Shown here in pieces: positions 41,601-51,618 of a stretch of DNA of 64,000 bases. The position numbers and the translations under genes are program-made. Location of the stretch: the NCBI GenBank assembly GCA_043228905.1, contig JBHGNT010000008.1, positions 21,390,001 to 21,454,000 of the forward strand, given 5' to 3'. The notes beneath the pieces were generated by a model, which saw nothing but the letters and a program-made list of their open reading frames with translations, did not search any database and had not been told where the DNA came from. The DNA is from Azolla caroliniana (taxonomy: Eukaryota; Polypodiophyta). Each line of letters opens with the position of its first letter. Positions within the stretch are counted from its first letter, which is position 1.

Positions 41601-42957
41601 GGGTTACCTTGAGGTGAATGCAAGACATCACTCGATCAGCCAGCTCCGAGTTTTGCCGCACATGCGTAGGTGCGAGGAGGTCACGATAGTATTGTGTTGC
41701 CATTTCCAGAACCTCAGTCTTGTCCTCCGTTATTGAGCCGTCTGGTTTTCGCAGCCCGTGTATACGTCCACCACCACCCTTGGGTGCCTTGTAGTGAAAG
41801 AAATGTCGGTTGACCTTGTCGTCTTTTCTAGCCCACCATGCTGCGTTTCTTCGAAACAGCATTCGGTTCTTCTCCAAAGTCCTTTCATGTACCTTCATCT
41901 TTGCTTCCTCTAGTTTAGCTCTAGACCATTTGCAACCAGGGTCTACCTGTAACAGCCGTTGCGCTGCCGCAACGGCCTTCCTTAATTTTGTTTCAATGGC
42001 TCTAACCTGTTGGAGGGCGCGCTTGGTCTCTTGTTGTAAAAAGGAGGACGAGCGGGCCAATTTTTTCTGCAGATCTTCGCTGGCTGATTTACTGCCCATG
42101 GTGTCCTGCCATATACTCTGTAAACCGGCCTTCACCTCTTCACTCTTCATGATCTTTATGGGGATCTTTACATTGAGACTGCCCTTGCTATCGTTGGGTG
42201 GGTTAAGGTCTAGTCTCACCGGCTGATGATCTGAAAAGGTAAGGCCTGCCAAGATAGCAAAGGAGCCCCCGAGCTCTTCGAGGGATGAGCTGATGTATAT
42301 GCGGTCTAGCCGTGCAAGACTACCGCCCCTAGCATTCCCGTCGGCTCTAGAAAAGTGCAGCGAATGTGAGCTTCGCCTAAGGGAAGAGCCCCATGTATCC
42401 TTCACCCCGATTTTGCCAATTAGGAAAGCCCATGAATCTAGCTCCGCACCATAAATAGGCCTCTGGGTCCCTCCTTTCCTATCTCCCATGTGTTCAGTCA
42501 TGTTGAAATCACCTACCATTACCCAAGCCTCGACATTAGGTAATGTTGTCGCGAGCATCCTCCAAAAGATTGCTCTCTCGGGGGCTGAGTTAGGGGCATA
42601 AATGTTTAGCACCCCAATCTGTAGGCGATTCCATTTCAGAAGCACGTATAAGGCCCGACCCTCCACCAGCGTGCCAGATGATGTTACTTCGTATCGGGCC
42701 TTATCGCTGATCGAGATGCAGACCCCTCCTCTTCGGTGGAGGTCACCCTGCGCAGCCGACCACCATGTGGTCCACCCACCCGACAAGGGGTTTACTAAGC
42801 TCTGAGTTCGCTCTTGCGAGAGGTGGTGTTCCTGCAAAAGCAATATGTCAATATGGCCCCCTATATTAAGGGGATTCAACTCCTCCTGAAGTCTTCTACA
42901 CTCTTGGTGTTGTCGGCCTCCACCAAGGCCCTGTACATTCCACGTTAGGATCCTCAT
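38644..42957 (-). CDS. LINE-2 ORF2: endonuclease-reverse transcriptase
   Basis: 1,437 residues. The start ATG overlaps the ORF1 stop (ATGA, 42954-42957), which suggests reinitiation. APE endonuclease (about 1-230: ILTWNVQGLGG, LLLQEHHL, VGDFNM, SDHQPV), reverse transcriptase (about 480-800: RQWRPITILNTTYKILAKVLA, FEKAYDRV, VRQGCPLAPYLY, EYADDTVLF near residue 710), and a C-terminal zf-RVT region (KLFWWQIGHNVVP, CPLC..PNESLRHCLWDC). No RNase H domain is recognised. All catalytic motifs appear intact. Role: target nicking and target-primed reverse transcription. Confidence 0.92.
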   Translation of the reverse strand: MRILTWNVQGLGGGRQHQECRRLQEELNPLNIGGHIDILLLQEHHLSQERTQSLVNPLSGGWTTWWSAAQGDLHRRGGVCISISDKARYEVTSSGTLVEGRALYVLLKWNRLQIGVLNIYAPNSAPERAIFWRMLATTLPNVEAWVMVGDFNMTEHMGDRKGGTQRPIYGAELDSWAFLIGKIGVKDTWGSSLRRSSHSLHFSRADGNARGGSLARLDRIYISSSLEELGGSFAILAGLTFSDHQPVRLDLNPPNDSKGSLNVKIPIKIMKSEEVKAGLQSIWQDTMGSKSASEDLQKKLARSSSFLQQETKRALQQVRAIETKLRKAVAAAQRLLQVDPGCKWSRAKLEEAKMKVHERTLEKNRMLFRRNAAWWARKDDKVNRHFFHYKAPKGGGGRIHGLRKPDGSITEDKTEVLEMATQYYRDLLAPTHVRQNSELADRVMSCIHLKVTQEMEVVLDSPISRLELSEALRGLRRGACPGPDGLSRDFFEIHWECVIPSLEAGFQEIWSSGKMPIGLAEGMIYLIPKSQERSLELRQWRPITILNTTYKILAKVLAQRLASFLPDIIHDNQTGFVKNRCIFDNVLLLWEAMALAGRSVSSSAILMLDFEKAYDRVLWPFLENVMRALGLPQKWRNCTSALYRTATSSVLMAGSRGPAFQLQRSVRQGCPLAPYLYLFITEAFSAYLQAPTSGLRGLPIPNATEDLLLSEYADDTVLFLQGDEENLQRAEHLVEDFCQAAGAKINWNKTQGLWFSEQETPRWQPHADFTWVPSGTTFKYLGFTMGRSIPKGAQLAHVQAKISKKLNQWSRSKLSFAGRVLVANQVLLATMWHSVSCWIMDPAGLHAIKAAIRGFIWSGKDNPRAAARVSWCWLTQPRAKGGLGLIDPLMQSRALLAKMVVRCLLPGKGCWKVLLRNRLQVGTPKYGRPWPDSLNRCCTSGVPPRLACHPEDRVTNSILRAWCHIRQHLVKHTPETLTEWTRQPLFWNPHVRTNDNAMLGQLKGLAWGKLAQTGLLSIDDWRRMADSGRAQEVLFPPLKGATKMRRLIAEAVDRVPMGVAREHAWFGLFDEAGMVKALKGMSGSGSDTVFGDSQSSGSWHPIRVVAQIDNIWKTDPDVAKVEPHWRLRVYGCRPLVDLDWDPGDFRWKHDDRLHHFFDYTTKLGRTLQLQRGGPLRNGWRTLGIPDEALIAFWKGLWRLHMPEKIKLFWWQIGHNVVPVGEWLDKRGGPLGCPLCSLPNESLRHCLWDCPQAQKIWDRVTRLLVACDVEGTASWSAAAWIDHSVEGWTDAVNADSWCYVCTRGKIVKIRFERGLQPASPRFPEIWMLIAGFTLWYIWKARCLKVFQGTVRPPEEVIMDIWFALISCLRGQLEEICSHSNDVTTARLRFWQKWRNTPMVMQGGSGPRWNYQPPRWLFPIHLPPSFRCRPQEPTRTRPH

Positions 42958-44423
42958 CCGAAAACGGTGACGTTGGCGCCCATGTTCGGGCCGATCTCCA
43001 TGTCATGGGGCAAACTAACACCTGTTTCGGGGGGTATGGTCTCCACTGCAGGCTGCAAATCCCCTACAAGATTCTCAGCCGGTCGTTCTCGACCCGCTTC
43101 AAATAGATCCCGCGATACATTTGTGCTCCGAAGCGGTGGCACAACTTGCACCCCTCTATCTAACAGAGTCGTCGCCAAACTAGGTGTTGGTCTTCCTATC
43201 TTACCCTTTTCTTTGTCCTTGAGCTTGCCCGTCCGGATCCACGATTTCACTAATCTGAGGCCACTACCACATTCCCGCTCCACCGGGAGGGGGGGCTGTG
43301 CCAGCTTCTCTTCCGGGGTGGGCGGTACAAGTTGGGGTTGCATCTCCATCGGGGTGGAGAACACGAGTTCGGGCTCCCGCGGGGGAAGGCGTGAGGAGTC
43401 GCACGGGGATAGCATTGCTGCCAGCGCTGCTGGGTCGCCATCCCCTAACCCTTGAAGAAGTGTAAATCTGTTGGTAGCTCTCACCTGTAGGTCGGGTGCC
43501 TTGGCACTCCCGGAGAGGATCTTTACTCGTTTCAAGGGTTGCTCGTCCACGCTTGCTGGTGACAAGGTGGCAGGACTTCTTTCAAGGGGGTGGTCATGAA
43601 AGAGGGCGGGAGAGGAGGCACCTAGGCCTCCAAGTTTCCCCTTCTTCTTAACGGGTAGCCAAGGAGCTTCTTCACCCTTGGATGTCCCGACTTTGCCCGA
43701 GGGTCGTGGTCCCGAGCTTCCCTTTCCAATCTTACGAGGACACTCCTTAGCTAGGTGTCCTGTCTGTTTGCAAATGAAACACTGCCCCGGGAGTCCCTCA
43801 AAAACCACTTTTACCACTGTGAGGCCTAACTCCTCAGAGTAGAGTCTAATCCTTGATGGAAGTCCATGGAGGGAAGGCACCAAGATACGCAACTTGGGCA
43901 CCTCTGCGACTGTGTCTGCCATTGACGCTTTTTGAGGGCATATCATTCCTACTTGTTCGCCAAAAAGAGGGAGCAGATGGTACAAATGTGGAGGGAGGCC
44001 AGGAAATGTTGCGGTGATCACCCTAGGGTTGTTGAGTTTCCGTAACTCTTCGATCGGATTGAACCCTGGTGACCATGGTTGGAGCAACACCTTGCCGTAC
44101 TTCAGTTCGAGTACCTTGAGCTCGACCAATGGCTGCGCCAGCGAGTCATTACCTAATTCAATGTGGAAGAAGTTTTTCCCTAAACCCCTGACACTCTTGA
44201 TTACCGGCATGTTCTCCAACACAGCCACCTGAAACATGTCCCGAACCATGCCCCGACTTGGTCTACCTGCCAGAAACCTACATACGAAGGAGGTACGCCG
44301 TAGGCGTTCGATTTCTTCCGCTAAGACACGGTTAGCCTCGGGGGACAGGGTAATGGCGAGATCTGATCCACCTTCTTCATCGAGCAAATTGGACGCTGGT
44401 GGAAGCTCGATTCCTCCCATCAT
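42954..44423 (-). CDS. LINE-2 ORF1: DUF4283-like zinc knuckle protein
   Basis: 489 residues. Residues about 20-190 resemble the DUF4283/RRM-like N-terminal domain of plant L1 ORF1 proteins (RTSFVCRFLAGRPSR, LGKNFFHIELGN). A CCHC knuckle CFICKQTGHLAKEC follows at about 215-230, with a long low-complexity, proline- and serine-rich C-terminal part. Presumed RNA chaperone binding the LINE transcript. Intact. Confidence 0.9.
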   Translation of the reverse strand: MMGGIELPPASNLLDEEGGSDLAITLSPEANRVLAEEIERLRRTSFVCRFLAGRPSRGMVRDMFQVAVLENMPVIKSVRGLGKNFFHIELGNDSLAQPLVELKVLELKYGKVLLQPWSPGFNPIEELRKLNNPRVITATFPGLPPHLYHLLPLFGEQVGMICPQKASMADTVAEVPKLRILVPSLHGLPSRIRLYSEELGLTVVKVVFEGLPGQCFICKQTGHLAKECPRKIGKGSSGPRPSGKVGTSKGEEAPWLPVKKKGKLGGLGASSPALFHDHPLERSPATLSPASVDEQPLKRVKILSGSAKAPDLQVRATNRFTLLQGLGDGDPAALAAMLSPCDSSRLPPREPELVFSTPMEMQPQLVPPTPEEKLAQPPLPVERECGSGLRLVKSWIRTGKLKDKEKGKIGRPTPSLATTLLDRGVQVVPPLRSTNVSRDLFEAGRERPAENLVGDLQPAVETIPPETGVSLPHDMEIGPNMGANVTVFG

Positions 44424-44826
44424 AGCGAGTTATGTGTCTTGCGAGCCTAGGTTGTATGTGTTGTTCTTCCCTTCCCCCTTTGTTTTGTGTTTTTTTTAGT
44501 GTGTTACTTTGCGTTTTCTGGTTGGGGGAGGGAGGGAGGATTGTGTGTGAGAGTACCTGGACAGCAATTGGCGTTGTGCTCCTCCTCTTACTCTGTTGGA
44601 CAGCGCGCGTGTTCCTCAGTGTGCACCTACTCCTGCTCCTGCACGCCTTTTCCTGCTGCTCCCACTCCGCGCTCTGCTGCGTTTGCTCCCGCCAACGCTC
44701 TGCTGCTTATTACCTGCAGTTCTCCAGTGTGACGGCTTGGACAGCAGTTGGCGCCTCTGGCTCTGTTGGGTAGCGCGCGCGTTCCTCAGCGTGCACCCGC
44801 TCCTGCTCCTTCTTTCATAGCTATGG
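44424..44826 (-). promoter_or_regulatory. LINE-2 5' leader with two tandem monomers
   Basis: Blocks at about 44555-44645 and 44735-44815 share ggacagca.ttggcg, ctctgttgg, agcgcgcg.gttcctcag.gtgcacc and ctcctgctcct. In other L1 elements such monomers carry the internal promoter; that role is inferred here. Confidence 0.55.
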
Positions 44827-44841
44827 TTCCCCTCTCTCTTT

Positions 44842-44865
44842 AAATTCTTGGTTGCCCCATATATT

Positions 44866-44916
<51 letters not shown>

Positions 44917-45725
44917 TTTCATATCCTCTTTTGTCACTCTCCATCTCTCTCTCTTCCTCTATCTTTCTTACTTTTATATCCTATTTTCTCTCTCTCTCTC
45001 TCTCTCTCCCCCCCCCCCTACCTCTACCCCTCCCTTTACTTTTGTATTTCCACCCTACCCCTAACCTTAACCCTCCCTAGCTCACACCAAGTGTATCAAA
45101 CGGTTTAGGTGCGCTCAAATTGTTCTTGGTGAACCTTTCACTTCACCCCCACTTTGTCAATTTACCCCCCTACCCCTCCCTTACCTTCTTAAATTACCCT
45201 CCTACCCTTCCTCCTCACTTTTTCAAAATTACCTTTCTACCCCTCCCACTTTTTCTTATTACCACCCTACCCCTCCCCTAAACCCCCAACTCATTTCTTA
45301 AAAACTAAACACCCTACACCCACCCCTCCTCTCTCTATATCTTTTTCCTTTTTTTTCTCTCTCTCACACTTAAGCTATCACTTCTCCCTCTCTTAGTTTT
45401 TTCCTTTCCTCTCTCAAAATCTTTTCCTATCCTATTTTATCCACCTTTCTATTTTTGTTTTTCTACCCTCACCCATGTTTTACTTTTTCTTACCCTACCC
45501 CTCCCCATCCTCTTCCTAAATCTATAGCCTTCCCCCTTTTTCTTTTCTTCTTTCCCCACACTTGTCTCTCTCCTTTACCTCTCTCCTATTTCCTTTCTCT
45601 CTCTTACTTTGTCTAGTTTACACATGCATCTCTCTCCTCTCTCTACCCTCTTTCTCTCTCTTACTTTTATCTCGTTTTCCCACCCTTGATCCTCATAGCT
45701 TACTCACTCCCCTTATGTCTACTCA

Positions 45726-45773
<48 letters not shown>

Positions 45774-46060
45774 CCTTCCTTTCTCATTATCTCACATACT
45801 TTCCTTATTTCCCCCTCAATCTTAACTTCCCTTTTAATATTTCCCCTCATTTTACATTTCATATCCTAACTCCCTCTTTTCTTCTTATCACTCCTTAACA
45901 TTATAACCTCTTTTCCCTTATACCAAAACCTCCCCCTTGTCACATTAAAGCTCATAATATCCTTTTCTTTCTTCTCCAAATCTTCCCCTTTTTCAAATCA
46001 TATCCATAAGCACACACCCCCACTCCCTATTGTCATTTCTCTAAACACTCTCCTAAAACT
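44842..46060 (+). repeat. Pyrimidine-rich tract with CT microsatellites
   Basis: About 1.2 kb almost devoid of G on the plus strand. It contains (TC)n at 44869-44912 and 45728-45769 and many ctaccccctccc-type words. Frames open here are low-complexity. Before LINE-2 inserted it was continuous with 38272-38458. Confidence 0.8.
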
Positions 46061-46062
46061 CC

Positions 46063-46072
46063 TTATATAAAC
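46063..46072 (+). promoter_or_regulatory. TATA box upstream of the hammerhead motif
   Basis: TTATATAAAC about 30 nt before the ribozyme core. A transcript starting at the usual distance would begin near the ribozyme's 5' strand. Confidence 0.45.
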
Positions 46073-46085
46073 CTATGCACCCCTA

Positions 46086-46144
46086 ATGATCATTTTAGCA
46101 CTGATGAGCCCCGCGGTGGGCGAAACTAGTTTGCTCTTGACCAT
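46086..46144 (+). ncRNA. Hammerhead ribozyme, minimal type I (newt/Penelope-like)
   Basis: Core CUGAUGA at 46101-46107 and GAAA at 46122-46125. Stem II pairs GCCC (46108-46111) with GGGC (46118-46121) around a CGCGGU loop. Stem I pairs AGCA (46097-46100) with UGCU (46132-46135). After an internal loop, AUGAUCA (46086-46092) pairs with UGACCAU (46138-46144) at six of seven positions. Stem III is only CUAG (46126-46129), self-complementary, as in dimer-acting newt and Penelope-type hammerheads. Predicted cleavage is after GUU (46129-46131); GUC is more usual. All core residues are present. The host element is not recognised. Confidence 0.82.
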
Positions 46145-46372
46145 ATCCCAATGTAATTTCTTTTTCAATCTTAATGATAATTAGTAATAGCTTTGCTCTC
46201 TATCACTCTCTCTCTCTCTCTCTCTCTCTCTCAACATGTTAGTAACATTTGTTTTAGTCTTTTTAATTAATACTTAATGACTAGCCCTCTCTCCCTTTCT
46301 CATTATATGTTTAGATATTTTAGTTATATTTAAGTTTTAATCCCCATAATAATTTAAGTTATCAAGGTTTAA

Positions 46373-46547
46373 TCTCTCTCTCTCTCTCTCTCTCTCTCAG
46401 ACATGCACCGATGATACACCATTTGCACTCCTTGTCGACGATCGTATGATCAACAAAACTCATGAGTCCCTCATCAACTCGGCTCCTCGATTGTTGGCTT
46501 TCCCGACAGTCGGATCTTCCTCCCACTGGAGGGACATATTCCCAACA
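46373..46547 (-). mobile_element. Truncated Copia LTR end
   Basis: CT repeat (46373-46399) followed by a reversed LTR end: gatcttcctccca..ggagggacatattcccaaca (minus strand TGTTGGGAATATG). Only the outer ~150-175 bp remain. Confidence 0.55.
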
Positions 46548-46554
46548 ATCTAGA

Positions 46555-47040
46555 TGCCAAATCCAAGTAACCAAATTTTTTTATAGAAACTAAATCATTG
46601 TTACAACCAAAATAGCTCTTCAAACGACTAACATGAATGCGAGTTGGAACATCGAGGCAATAGGCAAATGAACCAATACACTTGAGGATAGTGAAAGGTC
46701 CACAAAAGTGTGAGGCTATTAGCACAATCTTGCTTGTAGACAACTTTGTAGAGTCACAAGGCACATGTAAAAACACTTTCTATCCCAAGATAAAATGGGG
46801 TTATTGATGTTGTTGGTCAGCATAAAATCAGGCTTTTTTCGAAACTGTTGTTTTTATTGTCCCAAGCGGTATGCAACATGTCTTCCATATCCCTTAGAAA
46901 GTATTGTATAATTTGTAGCTCATCACAATAAATTTTGACATTGGTTAGGGCATGTGGATGGATACCATACATCAACATAAAAGGACTATGTTGAGTTGAT
47001 GTATGTTTGGATCTATTATAAGCAAACTCCAAAATAGGAA
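46555..47040 (-). pseudogene. Gypsy integrase C-terminal fragment
   Basis: Minus strand: EFAYNRSKHTSTQHSPFMLMYGIHPHAL (46940-47030), then shifted to HFCGPFTILKCIGSFAYCLD and HVSRLKSYFG (about 46605-46720), which match the end of the integrase core and the GPF/Y-type C-terminal domain of plant Gypsies. Frameshifts and the absence of everything upstream show a relic. It is unrelated in wording to Gypsy D. Confidence 0.78.
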
Positions 47041-49650
47041 GAAGATATTAATTGTAAGGAGTGAAGGGTAAGGATTAGGAACTACGATTATGATTATGTT
47101 TGTAACAACATAGAATTTGCATGCACAATCTAACCATGAATGAACATCTAGTAAGTTTGAGGTGTTACATGTAAAACTAACCCTACATGAAAGTAAATAT
47201 TGTTCTAGGAACATTATGTAACATATCTTTCACTCATAAATGAATTGTGCCTATTTTGTCAATGTACATGTTAGCCAAAAAAACTTGATGAGAGTAACTT
47301 GTATTGTAAGGTAGAAGACAATATTAGATGTTTCATATGTTCCAAAAAGAGATAGCCTATCCTCGCCCTTAAAGACACTCAAAAGGTTCCAATGTTTGTA
47401 AGTTTCTTGCAAATAAGAGGGTTTCTAGTACCTACATATTGACTAGTATTTGTATGCTATAAATTTCTTTAACCAATTACACCTTTTTGAACATGTGGTC
47501 ATTGGTAGAGTATCTCGTGCTTGATTTATGAATTCAAACTTGGCAAGGTTTGACATTAAAATGGCTAATCAATGTTCATGTGACATCTTTGGTTGGCATT
47601 TGCCCTCTAGTAATAAAATAGCATATATTGATTTTTTCCAAGTATGTGTACATTATGTTTATTTTGTTACACACACATAAATATATGCTACATATTGATT
47701 TTATTGCACACAAGACACACACGTGTGTTGGTGTTTCTTGAATCTATGTATATGATTTTATGTTTTCTTAATGGAATAGTTATATTATAGGAAGTATATG
47801 CTCAAAACAATACCGTTTTGATTGATGACAAAGAATACTTGCTCTTTAGATAATAAGAAAACATCATCGGTTTCCGGCGCTAAATGCTTGAAGGTTAAGA
47901 AAACAGATACCAAAGTGGAGCTCTCAGCAAAATTATGCCTAAGATCTTTTATGTTAAAGGACAAACCCATCACTCAAAACATGACCCTACAAACTAAATT
48001 TTGCGAAACACAAGCTTTCCCATTAAGTCCTCGCGTATAAATGATTAGATTGAGAATCATGATAAGAAATAATGCAATGCTTCCATATTTGTTTCAACAT
48101 GTAATGTCATAGCATTAGTGCACTAATAGATGTGGAGAAAATGGCAATAATCAATTATGTGAAACGAGTGTATTCGGGTCAAACTAATAGTATGCCTAAT
48201 GTCAAACTAAACTATGAAGAGTTTTATCAATGGAAGGGGCATTGCTCAAATTAATATTCCAAACCATGATCTTTAGTAGAATTTTAATAAAGTAACCTCA
48301 CGAATGTCTAGCAATTATTTGGTGCATGCCTAAAGTTACCTATATATAAACACAATGGTCTAGCATTCTCTTTTTTTAGCCCTTGGGTTATGAAAAACAT
48401 GACTCTTCCAAGCCATTTTAGAATCAAATGAATTGTGTGTATGACCTCAAGCATAAAATTATAAAGAGTTTTTGTAATGATTGCAATATCAAAGGGCCAT
48501 TACTTAAGACTTCAACCCACAAGCTTTAAGTTGCCAAACACAAACCTTACTGCTTACCAACATGGTGATACATGTTGAAATTGTAGAAAAATAATTAAGG
48601 AGCCTCGAGAATCTAGAACTATAGTTTCAGTAGACATCTGGAATCTCATAGATATGAAGGCAATGGTTTCAGGCCATGATTAATTCTCATGTAGAGTCTT
48701 GTTTTTGTTGCTTCTAGTTTGCATGAAAGAGCTAGTAAATGATTCTACATAGTGGTCCTTTAACACCCAATGGTTTTCATTTGTTGCTTTTATTATTCAT
48801 GCACATGGATGGGATAGATCCAAGTGTTGAGAAAATATTGCCATTGGATATAATAACGCTTATTTTGTAGTCGAAGCTTGGCGGTGGAAATGTTCACCAA
48901 GTCATGGATCGCCACTTCATACTAGGTTTATTGATAATGGTATGTCTTCGATAGTTTATTGCTTTTGTGGATTAGGTTGGATGTTTTGTGACATTCTTTT
49001 GTCACAAGCAAGTGCCCCAAATTGCGGATCTAACCTGAGTGGTGGAGATATTGGGCTTTAAATATCTTGATTGAATGCAAAATGCTCTAGATCGATTGCT
49101 TCTTTTTATTTAACAAGCAACCTTGGGAGCTTTATTTGTTCTTTTGTTTGAGATCATGGGTGAAAAGCAATGTATATATAGCATGCATGTGCCTTTTCAA
49201 AGTGCCTAAATCATGGACCTAAAGCGATAGTGGAGACATTGATCTTGAAATGCCTTCATTGGATGTTGTGACTCGTGAGCATCATCATAACTCATTATTT
49301 TTCGTGTGCAATTGTTATGAGTAACCCAATTATTTTTCCTTTGCAATCATTACCTTGATGCCACAACATAACTATTTACATTCAAGGACACAAAAGAAGT
49401 AGTTTGTGTCTAGTTACTTGATGTGCTACGGATGTAAAGCCTTGATAGATATACATATTACATAAGTAAGAGGTGGTAGGGTAGACCTAAAGATTAAATT
49501 GTCCATGATCCATCAATGTCTACCTTTCTTCACGGCGACCCTTGCTCAACAACTCTAAACTTTAGAAAAAGTAATGTTTCTTCTACTAAGCGTACACACT
49601 ACAGCAAATCCGTGAATATTCCATATGCATGCATATGTGTGTGTACATAT
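47041..49650. other. AT-rich intergenic region
   Basis: No gene, RNA or intact element recognised. Two weakly similar blocks near 49010-49072 and 49201-49263 (gtgcc..aaat..cggac/tcta.c, gtggagat/cattg) suggest an old duplication. A (TA)n run lies at 49657-49680. Confidence 0.45.
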
Positions 49651-50103
49651 GTAAACTGTATATATATATATATATATATACAGAAGGATTCCAACACATT
49701 GTTTGGAAAAACATCATTCAAATGGCTTTGGATTGTTGTACAATTGTCTTCCTTCGCAAGGGAATCTTTCGATCACATGGTTCTTTGAGGCCAAATACAT
49801 TTGCCCCACAAAAAAAGCTCAATAAGCCTACGAGGTAGCGAACATGCAAGTGTCGGTGCTCTCAATCTGGCTACAATTGCAGGATTATATAAAGCATCAT
49901 ACAACCATATACATACCATAGCACTTCTTAGACATAAAAGGTGCTCTATACATGGAGCATTTACTTTTTTCCTCGTGTACTTTCTAGGCATGAAAACGCG
50001 ATCCCTCCATCCATGGGGTCAATTCCCTCTTCGGTAGTGTGTGTTCAAATCTCCTCGACGTAGAAACACCACATCGGTCCAAAGTGGGTGGCAAGGGGGG
50101 GGG

Positions 50104-50820
50104 ATCGTCACACAATGGAACAGACACACAGGACTTGGGTTGTGAAAATGGATGGAAAAGTGGGATCAATAAGTCCTTGCTTGTTTTGGTTCATATGTGT
50201 GTTCATATGTGTGTGTGTGTGTGTGTCTCTCTCTCTCTCTCTATGTCAAAATGTGTGTGTGTGTCTCTCTCTATGTCAAAATGTGTGTGTGTCTCTCTAT
50301 GTGTGTATAGATCGTCACACGATGGAACAAACTCAGGTTGTGAAAATGGATAGAAAAGTAGGGTCAATAAGTTCTTGCTTGTTTTAGTTGATGTGCGTGT
50401 CCATATGTGTGTGTGTCTCTATGTCTGTATGTGTGTGTCTCTCTCTATGTGTGTAGATCGTCACACAATGGAACAGACACACGGGACTCGGGTTGTGAAA
50501 ATGGATGGAAAAGTGGGATCAATCAGTCCTTGCTTGTTTTGGTTGATGTGTGTGTGTGTGTCTCTCTCTATGTCTATATGTGTGTGTCTCTCTCTACGTC
50601 TGTATGTATGTATGTGTGTGTGTGTCTCTCTCTCTCTATGTGTGTATATGTGAGTGTGTGTCTCTCTGTCTATGTGTGTGTATGTGTGTGTTGTCTCTCC
50701 CTATGTTTATATGTGTGTGTGTGTGTGTCTCTATGTGTGTATGTGTGTGTGTATGTGTGTGTCTCTCTCTATGTGTGTATGTGTGTGTGTCTCTCTCTCT
50801 ATGTGTGTGTGTTTGAGAGG
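50104..50820 (+). repeat. Block repeat with TG and CT microsatellites
   Basis: Three copies of a core starting gatcgtcacac.atggaaca and running through gggttgtgaaaatggat.gaaaagt and tccttgcttgttttggt begin near 50104, 50309 and 50455. They are separated by (TG)n and (CT)n runs of varying length that extend to 50820. Frames across it are low-complexity. Confidence 0.8.
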
Positions 50821-50829
50821 ATTCGAACC

Positions 50830-51618
50830 TTGAACCATTTATTCCTCCAATGGAAAAGGTCAAACACCCAAAATACATACATAGACCAAACCAAAAAGGA
50901 AGAAAGGACCAAATACATACATAAGAGAGAGAAACACAGAGAGACAGAGAGAGAGAGCGTTGAACAATCAGAAACAGGGGAGGCAAGAGTAGTAGAAAAC
51001 AGAAGGAGAAACAGAGCAGAGAGAAAAGCACAACAAAACGCGCTTCTTCCTTAAATCATCTCTCTCTCTCTCTCTCTCTCTCTGTGTAAGTAACCCATTA
51101 TGTACTTCTGTTGATCTGAAAAAGAGAAAACACAGGCAAAAAAACACCATAAACCCTAAAAACAGACAAAACAAAACAGACAGAGAAATAGATAGATAGT
51201 TAGATAGAGAGAGATAGAGAGAGAAAGCCATTAGAAGGAAGAAGAAGAAAAAGTCCCCATACATACCCTTTCTTCCTTCCCCTGTATTCTTGCTTCTCTC
51301 AGGCTATACTACTACTAGTATATTACCACGTCCTCTCCACTTCTAAAATTGTCTCATCTCTCTGTGTCTCTCTGTCTCTTCCATAACTTCTTTCCTTTTC
51401 CCCTTCACTCCCCTGTTTCTCCTAGTCTGCTACCTTACTCTGTTTCCTTCCTCCCCTGTTTCTCCTCCTTGTTGATTATTCCCTTCCCCCCCTCACCTTC
51501 ATTTTTGGGTTGATTCCTCCCTAATTGTGGTCCATTTCTGTGCCCCCCCCCCCCCCCCTCCCCTGTCCAAAGATTTGTGTCTCCTTTTTGGGCCCCCGCC
51601 TCTTCCAATTTCCCACCT
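50830..51618 (+). promoter_or_regulatory. Upstream region and 5' leader of the CSLD gene
   Basis: Purine-rich sequence, a (CT)n run at 51057-51083, then a CT-rich leader with a run of about 16 C at 51543-51558. No clear TATA box was identified. CT-rich leaders are common in plant housekeeping genes. Confidence 0.45.

Larger units (their letters stand above)
38459..44826 (-). mobile_element. Complete L1-type LINE (LINE-2), minus strand
   Basis: The poly-A tail appears as T-run 38456-38469 on the plus strand, partly merged with the duplication. Two intact overlapping ORFs. The 5' leader is 44424-44826. A 15-bp target-site duplication TTCCCCTCTCTCTTT is present at 38444-38458 and 44827-44841. 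Intact ORFs, tail and perfect duplication together indicate a recent, potentially active insertion. Confidence 0.93.

Noticed and set aside
44848-45900. Long frames in the CT-rich tract
   Set aside because: Leu/Ser repeats from (CT)n, no protein-like composition.
47785-48040. Short frames on both strands
   Set aside because: No recognisable domain; AT-rich intergenic context.
50821-50870. tRNA-like B box (gattcgaacc on the plus strand)
   Set aside because: No convincing A box at the right distance.
50407-51054. 215-codon Cys/Val/Ser-rich frame
   Set aside because: Product of TG and CT microsatellites.
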